Notes under the pieces: model-generated
What the model was told of the DNA's origin: nothing
Database searches by the model: none
What the model saw: only the letters and a program-made list of their open reading frames with translations
Made by a program: the position numbers and the translations under genes
Assembly (NCBI GenBank): GCA_021790035.1
Contig: JAJYIO010000097.1
Coordinates: 1-7,957 of the forward strand
Source of the DNA: a bacterium
Lineage (GTDB): Bacteria; Cyanobacteriota; Sericytochromatia; S15B-MN24; VGJW01
DNA length: 7,957 nucleotides
Direction of reading: 5' to 3'
Shown: positions 1-5,122 of the stretch, one piece after another
Numbering within the stretch: position 1 is the stretch's first letter
Layout: the number at the start of each line of letters is the position of its first letter

Positions 1-1109
1 TCGAGGATCTCGGCCGCCGGTGCCTGCTGCGACAGGCCGAGGATGTGGTGCAGGATGTGGGCGACGACCTGGTAGGGCTGGCGATCGTAGGACAGAGAGC
101 GGCCCCAGAAGACCTGGGTGCCCGACTGGGCCTTGAGGCCCATCAGGAACTTGCGGGCCAGCGCCGACTTGCCCAGGCCCATGTCCCCGACGATGTTGAT
201 CCACTGCGGGCGGCCCCTCTGCGCCATGCTCCAGGCGCGGTCCAGGTGCTCGAACTCGAGCTCCCGCCCGATCACCAGGACATCCTCCGACAGGGTCGCC
301 GTGAGTGCCCGCGTGCCGGCGAGCTCGTATACGGCCACAGGCTCCGCCTTGCCCTTGACCGAGATGGGCTCGAGGGCCGTGAAATCGAAGGCCTGGCGAG
401 AGAGGTTCCAGGTTTCGGCCGTCACCAGAACCTTCCCGGGCCTGGCGTTGGCCTCCATGCGCTGTGCGAGGTTCACGGTGTCGCCCATGACGGTGTAGTC
501 GGACCGCTGCGACCCGCCCACGGCTCCGGCCACCACGAGCCCGGTGTTGAGGCCGATCCGGACCTTGAGGCCGATCCCCGTGCGCGCCTCGAGCTCGGCT
601 GCGTGACGCTGCGCCGCGAGCTGCATCTCCCAGGCCGCCATCACGGCTCGCTCGGGGTCGTCCTCGTGGGCCACCGGAGCGCCGAAGAGCGCCATGATCG
701 CATCGCCGATGTACTTGTCGACCACGCCGCCGTACCGGTAGATGGGCTCGACCAGCACGGTGAAGAAGTTGTTGACGATCTCCGTGACTTCCTCGGGATC
801 GAGCTTCTCGCTCATCGCGGTGAAGCCGGAGACGTCCGTGAACAGCACCGTCACGACCCGGCGATCACCGGCAGGCCGGTGACGCGAGTCCGCGCCGGAG
901 CCCGAGAGGAATCCGGTGGGGGACCTCGGCGGCTCGGGGTCGCTGGGCGCCTCGGCAATCGCCTGCGCGGCTCCGCAATGGCTGCAGAACTTCTGTCCTG
1001 GCTGCACGGGAGCCTGGCATCCAGGACAAACCAAGGCCAGCTTGCCGCCGCACTGGCTGCAAAACTTGGCAGTATCGACCACCTGGGCCGAACAATGTGG
1101 ACAGACCAA
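1..1109 (-). CDS. Double zinc ribbon / class III adenylate cyclase / AAA-type ATPase fusion (C-terminus off the left edge)
   Basis: Predicted soluble signalling enzyme that makes cAMP from ATP. 369 residues are visible and the reading frame continues past position 1. Residues 3-45 form two zinc ribbons, with Cys 3, 6, 17, 20 and Cys 28, 31, 42, 45 (CPxC...FCSxC twice). A Pro/Ser/Arg-rich linker runs from about 47 to 83. The cyclase domain spans about 85-265: metal aspartates D92 (FTDVSGF) and D136 (YIGDA), purine-selecting K132 and T206, and transition-state N213 and R217 (NLAQR). Lys/Thr is the class IIIb pattern. An AAA_16-like NTPase begins at about 279 (VIGRE) with a complete Walker A at 308-315 (GDMGLGKS). 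Such proteins usually continue to 1000 or more residues with TPR-like repeats, which cannot be seen here. No ATG fits: the frame is closed upstream by TGA at 1167-1169, and only TTG 1109 precedes the first CPxC and has a strong RBS. Specificity for ATP over GTP is inferred from K132/T206. Confidence 0.93.
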   Translation of the reverse strand, partial: MVCPHCSAQVVDTAKFCSQCGGKLALVCPGCQAPVQPGQKFCSHCGAAQAIAEAPSDPEPPRSPTGFLSGSGADSRHRPAGDRRVVTVLFTDVSGFTAMSEKLDPEEVTEIVNNFFTVLVEPIYRYGGVVDKYIGDAIMALFGAPVAHEDDPERAVMAAWEMQLAAQRHAAELEARTGIGLKVRIGLNTGLVVAGAVGGSQRSDYTVMGDTVNLAQRMEANARPGKVLVTAETWNLSRQAFDFTALEPISVKGKAEPVAVYELAGTRALTATLSEDVLVIGRELEFEHLDRAWSMAQRGRPQWINIVGDMGLGKSALARKFLMGLKAQSGTQVFWGRSLSYDRQPYQVVAHILHHILGLSQQAPAAEIL

Positions 1110-1114
1110 ATGGT

Positions 1115-1120
1115 CCCTCC
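1115..1120 (-). promoter_or_regulatory. Ribosome binding site fixing the TTG start of the cyclase
   Basis: On the minus strand GGAGGG lies 5 bases before TTG at 1109-1107. It is the strongest Shine-Dalgarno match near this gene. It places the start immediately before the first zinc-binding cysteine pair, so the zinc ribbon forms the extreme N-terminus. Confidence 0.75.
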
Positions 1121-1139
1121 GCGTGCTCGAACGGCTTCC

Positions 1140-1148
1140 ACTATAGCA
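1140..1148 (-). promoter_or_regulatory. Extended -10 promoter for the cyclase gene
   Basis: The minus strand reads TGC-TATAGT, an extended -10 (TGN) followed by a 5/6 match to TATAAT. I find no good -35 hexamer 16-18 bases upstream, as is common for extended -10 promoters. Transcription would begin near 1133, giving a leader of about 24 bases that just includes the RBS. This suggests the cyclase is transcribed independently of fni. Confidence 0.5.
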
Positions 1149-1205
1149 CGCAGCCGCCTGGTGGCCTCATCAGGAACTCCCCTTCGGGGCAGGGACTTGC
1201 AGGTG

Positions 1206-1244
1206 GCGTCTCATTCAACGCTGTCGGCGAAGAATGGGTAACTC
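1206..1244. repeat. Imperfect direct repeat, copy A
   Basis: Copy A of a two-copy direct repeat in the gap between the cyclase gene and fni. It matches 1309-1349: 19 of the first 24 bases are identical and the last 8 (GGTAACTC) are identical, with a short indel region between. Start-to-start spacing is 103 bp. Function unknown; it may be a decayed duplication of the fni 3' end. Confidence 0.4.
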
Positions 1245-1296
1245 GTCAGGAAATCCCTTCAAGCAGTGGCTGCAGAACAAGGTGCTGCGTCGCGCT

Positions 1297-1312
1297 GCGC
1301 TTCCGGAGGCGC
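1297..1312 (-). terminator. Possible weak hairpin downstream of fni
   Basis: GCGCTTCCGGAGGCGC is a near-perfect 16-bp inverted repeat with one G-T wobble. It lies 36-51 bases beyond the fni stop codon in the direction of fni transcription. No T-tract follows it, so it does not meet the usual rule for an intrinsic terminator. It may only help 3'-end formation or stability. Confidence 0.2.
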
Positions 1313-1349
1313 TTCATTCGACCCTGTCGACGCAACCGATCGGTAACTC
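1309..1349. repeat. Imperfect direct repeat, copy B (overlaps the fni stop codon)
   Basis: Partner of 1206-1244 in the same orientation. Its end covers two bases of the fni stop codon (1348-1350). It therefore sits at the 3' boundary of fni, and copy A lies 103 bp further downstream in fni's direction. Confidence 0.4.
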
Positions 1350-2379
1350 ACTCCGGGCGGGCAGGCAGCAGGAGACCGGAGTTCAGCTCCGAGACCGCCT
1401 GCACTCCGGCGGCGAACATCGCCAGGCGCAGCTCCTGGACCAAGCTGTCGAGCCATTCCTGGGCAGCGTCGACCGATTCCGAGGCCGCCGCCAGTAGGCC
1501 GCCGGTGACCGAGCACCAGGACGCTCCGAGCGCCAGGGCCTTGGCGACGTCGATGCCGTTCCGGATGCCCCCGGACGCGATGAGGGGAACCTCGGGGACG
1601 GCCTTGCGGCACTGGCGGATGCTCTCGGCCGTGGGCAAGCCCCAGTCGGAGAATGCCAGCGCGACCTTCTTCCACATGGCATCGGGATGCCGGTACCCCT
1701 CGACCAGGGCAAAGGAAGTCCCGCCAGCGCCTGCCACGTCGAGAATCGCCGCCCCCGCCTCGCGAAGCTCGGCGGCATCTTGGCCCGACAGGCCGAATCC
1801 GGTCTCTTTGACCACCACGGGAACGCTCACGTCCGAGATGACCTCGGTCAGCCTGCGCAAGACCTGATGCCAGTTGGTCTGTCCCTGCGGCTGCAAGGCC
1901 TCCTGGAGCGGATTGAGGTGCAAGACGAGGAAATCGGCCTCGATCATCCGGATCGCCTTCTGGCATTCCTTGACCCCGAATCCGTTCACGAGCTGGATCG
2001 CCCCGAGATTGGCCCCGATCGGGATGTCCGGCGCTTCCTCGCGCACGATGGCGAAGGTGTGCGCCACCTCCGGATATTCGATCGCGATGCGCTGGCTGCC
2101 CACGATCATGCCGATCTTGAGCGCCGCCGCCGCCGCCGCGAGGTTGCGGTTGATCTCCCGGCCCCGGGCGGTGCCGCCCGTCATCGGGCCGACGAGCAGG
2201 GGAGCGGCGATGGGCTTGTCGAGAAACGTCGTCCAGCAGGTCACCTGGGAGAGGTCGCAGCCCGGCAGGGCGCGGTTGCCGAATCGGTAGTCCTCGAGCC
2301 CGGTGCGGGTGCGACTCGAAACATCCTGGGTCAGGCAGATGTCGAGGTGCTCTTGCTTGCGGTTGAAGATCTCCGGCAT
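1348..2379 (-). CDS. fni: Type II isopentenyl-diphosphate delta-isomerase (FMN-dependent)
   Basis: Interconverts isopentenyl and dimethylallyl diphosphate, supplying both C5 units for isoprenoids. It is a cytosolic TIM-barrel enzyme needing FMN, NAD(P)H and Mg2+, unrelated to the Nudix-type Idi. The 343 aa length is normal for the family. Visible motifs: RKxxHL at 7-12, PMTGG at 65-69 (flavin site), HLNPLQE at 154-160 (catalytic Gln159 and metal-binding Glu160 by family analogy), KETGFG at 191-196, AGGTS at 218-222 (FMN phosphate) and SGGIRNGIDVAKALALGA at 269-286. ATG 2379 is the natural start, just before RKxxHL, with AGGA 6 bases upstream on the minus strand. The gene appears monocistronic: it diverges from the hydrolase gene, and the cyclase gene behind it has its own promoter. 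Everything expected for an active enzyme is present. Confidence 0.96.
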   Translation of the reverse strand: MPEIFNRKQEHLDICLTQDVSSRTRTGLEDYRFGNRALPGCDLSQVTCWTTFLDKPIAAPLLVGPMTGGTARGREINRNLAAAAAALKIGMIVGSQRIAIEYPEVAHTFAIVREEAPDIPIGANLGAIQLVNGFGVKECQKAIRMIEADFLVLHLNPLQEALQPQGQTNWHQVLRRLTEVISDVSVPVVVKETGFGLSGQDAAELREAGAAILDVAGAGGTSFALVEGYRHPDAMWKKVALAFSDWGLPTAESIRQCRKAVPEVPLIASGGIRNGIDVAKALALGASWCSVTGGLLAAASESVDAAQEWLDSLVQELRLAMFAAGVQAVSELNSGLLLPARPE

Positions 2380-2439
2380 GCGGCGATCCTAGCAGAAGGG
2401 CGGTCGACCCGCCGGTGGCCGAGTTCGGCGGCTCCGGGT

Positions 2440-2495
2440 CGCAAGGCAAATTTAGACGTTGCTTATCGCTAGCTTAGCCGTTCCTTTACCGTAAT
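2440..2495. promoter_or_regulatory. AT-rich patch between divergent genes; probable shared promoter region
   Basis: The 143-bp gap between fni and the hydrolase gene contains one clearly AT-richer patch. Weak candidates: on the plus strand TTATCG (2463-2468), 18 bases, then TACCGT (2487-2492), each 3/6 to consensus; on the minus strand TAAATT as a -10 (4/6) without a convincing -35. It also holds the inverted repeat GCTA-GCT-TAGC (2468-2478), which could be an operator. The rest (2380-2440) is GC-rich with short inverted repeats, for example GGCGG-TCGAC-CCGCC at 2399-2413. No single promoter can be named with confidence. Confidence 0.3.
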
Positions 2496-2522
2496 GACGG
2501 TTCGGGGACCGAAGACCTGGAC

Positions 2523-3530
2523 ATGGGAACCCCGGTGTCAACCATTCGCTCTCGCCGAGCCGGCGTCGCAGGCTCGGACGCCCAGGCCGCGAGCGCGCCG
2601 TCCGGCATCTCTTCGACCGTACTTCCGACCGGCTCGCAGGCTTCCTCGGCCGTGGCCCAGGACAGCTGGAGCGGCGTATCCGCCGTCGCCTGGTTCGAGA
2701 GCGCGGTCGAACCGTATGTCGGCTCTCCAGGGACCCCGCTCACCCGGCCGGCCCTGGGGCGGCCCGATTACGCCAGCCTCGCCACGCAGGCGCATCCCGC
2801 AGGCACCGCGGTCGTGCAGATCGGAGACAGCCTGCCGAAGATCGCCGCCAAGTATCTCGGGGACGCCTCGCGCTGGCCCGAGATCTGGGAGCTCAACAAG
2901 GACCAGCTCATTTCTCCCGACGTGGTCCTGCCCGGCATGGTGCTCAAACTCCCGTCCGGAGCCAAGCCGGCCAATCCGCCCCCGGCGCCGTCGACCGTTC
3001 CGGTATCCAAGCCCGCCCAGCAGGCGACGCCATCGAGCGATCCGTCCAAGCTGTCCTCGGTGACCCCGCAACAGCTGGCGTGGCTGGGAGCGAACGACAA
3101 GGCGCAGTTCTTCGCCGTGCTCAAGCCGGCGGCCGTGGCGGCCCAGCAGAAGTATGGCGTGCCCTGGCAAGTCACGCTCGCCCAGGCGGCGCTCGAGAGC
3201 GGCTGGGGCCAGCACAGCATCGGCGGCTACAACATCTTCGGCATCAAGGGCTCGGGGCCCGCTGGCAGCACGACCGTTCCGACCGAGGAATGGCAAGGTG
3301 GCCAGTACGTCAAGACCCAGGCGTCCTTCGCCAAGTACGACAATTTCTACCAGGCGGTCGAGGAGCACGGCGCGCTCTTCCATAACGGCTATTACAACAA
3401 GGCGATTTCCCAGTTCGCCAAGGATGGCAATGCCGTCAACTTCGTCAACAACATCCAGGGCATCTACGCGACCAGCCCCACCTACTCGCAGAACCTGCTC
3501 TCCATCATGAAGCAGTACAACCTGGTGTAG
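2523..3530 (+). CDS. LysM plus glucosaminidase (GH73/FlgJ-like) peptidoglycan hydrolase
   Basis: Predicted beta-N-acetylglucosaminidase that cuts peptidoglycan glycan chains. Of 335 aa, residues 1-85 are low-complexity, rich in Ala, Ser and Gly, with no domain I recognise. A LysM wall-binding module spans about 94-144 (GDSLPKIAAKYLGD, then IWELNKDQL and LPGMVLKLP). A Pro/Ala/Ser linker covers 145-180. The catalytic domain is about 195-335, with the family signature QAALESGWG (likely catalytic Glu225), YNIFGIKG at 236-243 and a C-terminal Tyr-rich stretch (YATSPTYSQNLLSIMKQY). The N-terminus has no hydrophobic Sec signal or lipobox, which is odd for a wall hydrolase. ATG 2523 is the best start although its RBS is poor; no in-frame ATG lies upstream, and in-frame GTG 2535 is an alternative. 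It converges on the GT4 gene. Family is certain; export route and role (division, growth or appendage assembly) are not. Confidence 0.92.
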   Translation: MGTPVSTIRSRRAGVAGSDAQAASAPSGISSTVLPTGSQASSAVAQDSWSGVSAVAWFESAVEPYVGSPGTPLTRPALGRPDYASLATQAHPAGTAVVQIGDSLPKIAAKYLGDASRWPEIWELNKDQLISPDVVLPGMVLKLPSGAKPANPPPAPSTVPVSKPAQQATPSSDPSKLSSVTPQQLAWLGANDKAQFFAVLKPAAVAAQQKYGVPWQVTLAQAALESGWGQHSIGGYNIFGIKGSGPAGSTTVPTEEWQGGQYVKTQASFAKYDNFYQAVEEHGALFHNGYYNKAISQFAKDGNAVNFVNNIQGIYATSPTYSQNLLSIMKQYNLV

Positions 3531-3540
3531 ACCGCTCTTC

Positions 3541-3559
3541 GCCTGACCGGCGTTCAGGC
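3541..3559. terminator. Inverted repeat between convergent genes, possible bidirectional terminator
   Basis: GCCTGA and TCAGGC form a perfect 6-bp stem around a 7-base loop. It sits 11-29 bases after the hydrolase stop and overlaps the stop codon (TGA, 3556-3554) of the opposing GT4 gene. Its position between genes only 23 bp apart suits a shared terminator, but neither strand has a T-run after the stem, so rho-independent termination would be weak. Confidence 0.3.
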
Positions 3560-4705
3560 ACGAACACGGCGTCCTGCGACCAGGGCCTCGTACAGGGAAC
3601 CGACCGCCTGCACGGTCTCGTGGACGTCGAACCGCTGCCGGATCTCCATGCGAGCCGCCTGCCCCAGTCGGGTGGCGAGGGTGCGGTCTCCGAGGACGCG
3701 GCAGATCGCGGCAGCCAGAGCCGGAGCGTCGCCAGGGGGGACCAGGAGTCCCGTCTCGTTGTCGATCACCACCTCGGCCGAGCCGTGGACCGTCGTGGCG
3801 ATCACCGGTTTCGCGCTGGCCATCGCCTCGAGGAGCGCCAGGGGCATGGCCTCCCAGTAGCTCGGCAGGACAAAGACGTCGAGGGCCGCCATGACGTCCG
3901 GAATGTCGCGGCGGAGTCCCGCCAGGACAACCTTGTCCGAGATGCCGAGGCGAGCGGCCTGAGCGGCCAGCACGCCGTCGTCCTCCCCCGCTCCGACCAG
4001 CACGACGATCGCCTCGGGGTGGCGCGCCAGGATGCCGGGAGCGGCAGCCAGCAGGAGGCGCTGACCCTTCTGGCGCGTCAGCCGCCCGATGACCCCGATG
4101 GCCTTGCTCGACGGGCCGAGTCCAAGCTCCCGCCGCTTCTCCTCCCGCCGGCTGCTGGCATCGAAGATCGCCGGATCGACGCCGTCGGCGATCACCCGCG
4201 AGCGCGCCGGGTTAACGAGGCTCTGTCTGAACCCTTCCGACAGGTCGCCGTGGGAGACACAGATGACGGCATCCGCGAGGTGAGTGATCTGGCGTTCGGC
4301 GATCCGGGCCATGCGCGAGACGAGGGGACCGGCGCTGGGATGGCAGGCCCAGCCGTGCACGGTGTACAGGGACGCGACCCGTGCGACCCGCGCAGCACCC
4401 ACGCCCGCCAGCCCGGCCCGGGTTCCATGCGCGTGCACGATCTCGATGCCCGTCCGGCGCACGATGCGTGCGAGGTGCGCGATCGCCCGCGGATCGAACC
4501 GACTTGCGATCGAGATGGGGTGTACGGCGACACCGGCTGCCGCCAGGTCCGGCAGCAGCGGTCCTTCATCGGAACAGGCGACGTGGACCTCGAATCGCTC
4601 GGCGTCCATCTTCAGCGCCAGCGCGCGGACGTGTGCCGCTGCGCCGCCCAGTGCGCCGGTCGCCAGGACTTCCAGGACACGAATATGCTGCACCGTCATG
4701 ACCAT
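3554..4705 (-). CDS. Glycosyltransferase family 4 (GT-B fold, retaining)
   Basis: Predicted cytosolic or membrane-peripheral enzyme that transfers a sugar from a nucleotide-sugar donor to a growing glycan or lipid-linked acceptor. 383 aa is typical. The N-terminal acceptor domain spans about 8-185: Gly-rich loop TGALGGAAAHV at 17-26, then IVHAHGTRAG and TVHGW at 115-119. The C-terminal donor domain is about 200-375: GRLTRQKG at 207-214 carries the phosphate-contacting Arg/Lys, and E285-x7-E293 (YWEAMPLALLEAM) is the EX7E motif of retaining GT4 enzymes. ATG 4705 or in-frame ATG 4699 could start the protein; neither has a strong RBS. It stands alone on the minus strand, divergent from the 73-aa/GT4/debranching operon and convergent with the hydrolase. 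Donor and acceptor cannot be read from sequence; capsule, exopolysaccharide or glycolipid synthesis are all possible. Confidence 0.93.
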   Translation of the reverse strand: MVMTVQHIRVLEVLATGALGGAAAHVRALALKMDAERFEVHVACSDEGPLLPDLAAAGVAVHPISIASRFDPRAIAHLARIVRRTGIEIVHAHGTRAGLAGVGAARVARVASLYTVHGWACHPSAGPLVSRMARIAERQITHLADAVICVSHGDLSEGFRQSLVNPARSRVIADGVDPAIFDASSRREEKRRELGLGPSSKAIGVIGRLTRQKGQRLLLAAAPGILARHPEAIVVLVGAGEDDGVLAAQAARLGISDKVVLAGLRRDIPDVMAALDVFVLPSYWEAMPLALLEAMASAKPVIATTVHGSAEVVIDNETGLLVPPGDAPALAAAICRVLGDRTLATRLGQAARMEIRQRFDVHETVQAVGSLYEALVAGRRVRA

Positions 4706-4777
4706 AGCGCCGGTGAGGCGCTTGCCCTTGTGAGGTAGCAGAGAACCTCTTTGTCCTTGGCGACGAACGCTCGTGCG

Positions 4778-4806
4778 TTGACGATCGAAGATGCGCTCTT
4801 TAGGGT
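4778..4806 (+). promoter_or_regulatory. Sigma-70-type promoter of the 73-aa/GT4/debranching operon
   Basis: TTGACG (4778-4783, 5/6 to the -35 consensus) is followed after exactly 17 bases by TAGGGT (4801-4806, 3/6 to TATAAT but like the TAGRRT -10s of GC-rich bacteria). Transcription would start near 4813, giving a leader of about 88 bases before ATG 4901. This placement argues against translation starting at TTG 4751, which would lie upstream of the transcript. Confidence 0.5.
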
Positions 4807-4830
4807 GCTAGTTGGCAGCGAGGGACAGAC

Positions 4831-4884
4831 ATCCTCGAGAGGACCAAGATCCTCAAGAGGGTCGGATCTCGCGAGAGGCCAGGG
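4831..4884 (+). repeat. Three tandem 18-bp repeats with palindromic cores in the operon leader
   Basis: Units at 4831-4848, 4849-4866 and 4867-4884. The first two begin ATCCTC(G/A)AGAGG and differ at one base in their first 12. In the third the core is TCTCGCGAGAGG. The (G/A)AGAGG ends fall at 4842, 4860 and 4878, an exact 18-bp period. Each core is a short palindrome: CCTC-GA-GAGG, CCTC-AA-GAGG and TCTCGCGAGA. Two- to four-base loops make poor RNA hairpins, so protein binding to DNA is more likely. The array lies about 18-70 bases after the predicted transcription start, where a bound repressor would block elongation or initiation. Read as protein it would give three AGA codons close together, unlike the CGN arginine usage of neighbouring genes, which supports a non-coding leader. 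Confidence 0.6.
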
Positions 4885-4898
4885 AGAGGACGGGGGAG
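4881..4898 (+). promoter_or_regulatory. Purine-rich ribosome binding region of the 73-aa gene
   Basis: AGGGAGAGGACGGGGGAG ends two bases before ATG 4901 and offers several overlapping Shine-Dalgarno matches. GAGAGGA (4884-4890) sits about 10 bases from the start codon. This supports ATG 4901 over the upstream in-frame TTG 4751. Confidence 0.5.
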
Positions 4899-4900
4899 CC

Positions 4901-5122
4901 ATGGCCAAGCCGAAGCCGCTTTCGGTTTGTTCCGGAGACGCGATCCGCCTGGTGCTCGAGCTGGCGCAAGAACACGCCGGCCACGTGCGACTCAGCTTCC
5001 GCGAGCACGGAGATCGCCTGGAGGTCGTGCTGCTCGCGGATACAGAGGAGCTTGCCGGCTATTTCGCGTACCTGATCGACAAGGCCTCGGTGGCCGCCTG
5101 CGCCACGGCGGGGGGCCGGTGA
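4901..5122 (+). CDS. Uncharacterised 73-aa protein, first gene of the GT4/debranching operon
   Basis: I do not recognise the family. The 73 residues read as a compact alpha-beta-beta-alpha fold: probable helix at about 11-25 (SGDAIRLVLELAQEHAG), strands at about 28-34 and 38-46 (HVRLSFREHGDRLEVVLLA) and a helix at about 47-60 (DTEELAGYFAYLIDK), then a small-residue tail. It is acidic in the middle, with no signal peptide, transmembrane segment or metal-binding cysteine set (Cys10 and Cys67 only). The frame is open back to TTG 4751, which would give 123 aa, but the promoter position, the RBS and the AGA-rich upstream codons favour ATG 4901. Its TGA overlaps the ATG of the next gene by one base (TGATG), so the two are probably translationally coupled. 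A role as a small partner or regulator of the downstream enzymes is inferred only from position. Confidence 0.65.
   Translation: MAKPKPLSVCSGDAIRLVLELAQEHAGHVRLSFREHGDRLEVVLLADTEELAGYFAYLIDKASVAACATAGGR

Noticed and set aside
1179..1189. CCCC-TTC-GGGG hairpin between fni and the cyclase, considered as the fni terminator
   Set aside because: Only a 4-bp stem, no T-tract, and 160 bases beyond the fni stop.
45..1241. 398-codon open frame on the plus strand opposite the cyclase
   Set aside because: The minus strand carries zinc ribbon, cyclase and Walker A motifs in register. The plus frame has no domain and is a GC-driven shadow.
1263..1278. A 16-bp stretch between the cyclase gene and fni matches 15/16 the DNA coding FCSHC in the cyclase zinc ribbon and reads FCSHC in the same strand and phase, suggesting a relic zinc ribbon
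   Set aside because: No matching CPxC half lies upstream, stops bracket it closely (about 1217 and 1316), and one 15/16 match is near chance level for a window of this size.
1259..2449. 396-codon minus-strand frame overlapping fni in another register
   Set aside because: fni in its own frame has all type II isomerase motifs. The alternative frame is Gly/Arg/Pro-rich and ends in the intergenic region.
2501..2513. Short inverted repeat TTCGG-GGA-CCGAA just before the hydrolase start, considered as an operator or RBS-masking hairpin
   Set aside because: Five-bp stems of this kind are frequent in GC-rich sequence, and nothing else supports a function.
4751..4900. N-terminal extension of the 73-aa gene from TTG 4751
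   Set aside because: It starts upstream of the predicted transcription start, uses clustered AGA codons over the tandem repeats and lacks a good RBS, whereas ATG 4901 has a strong purine-rich leader.
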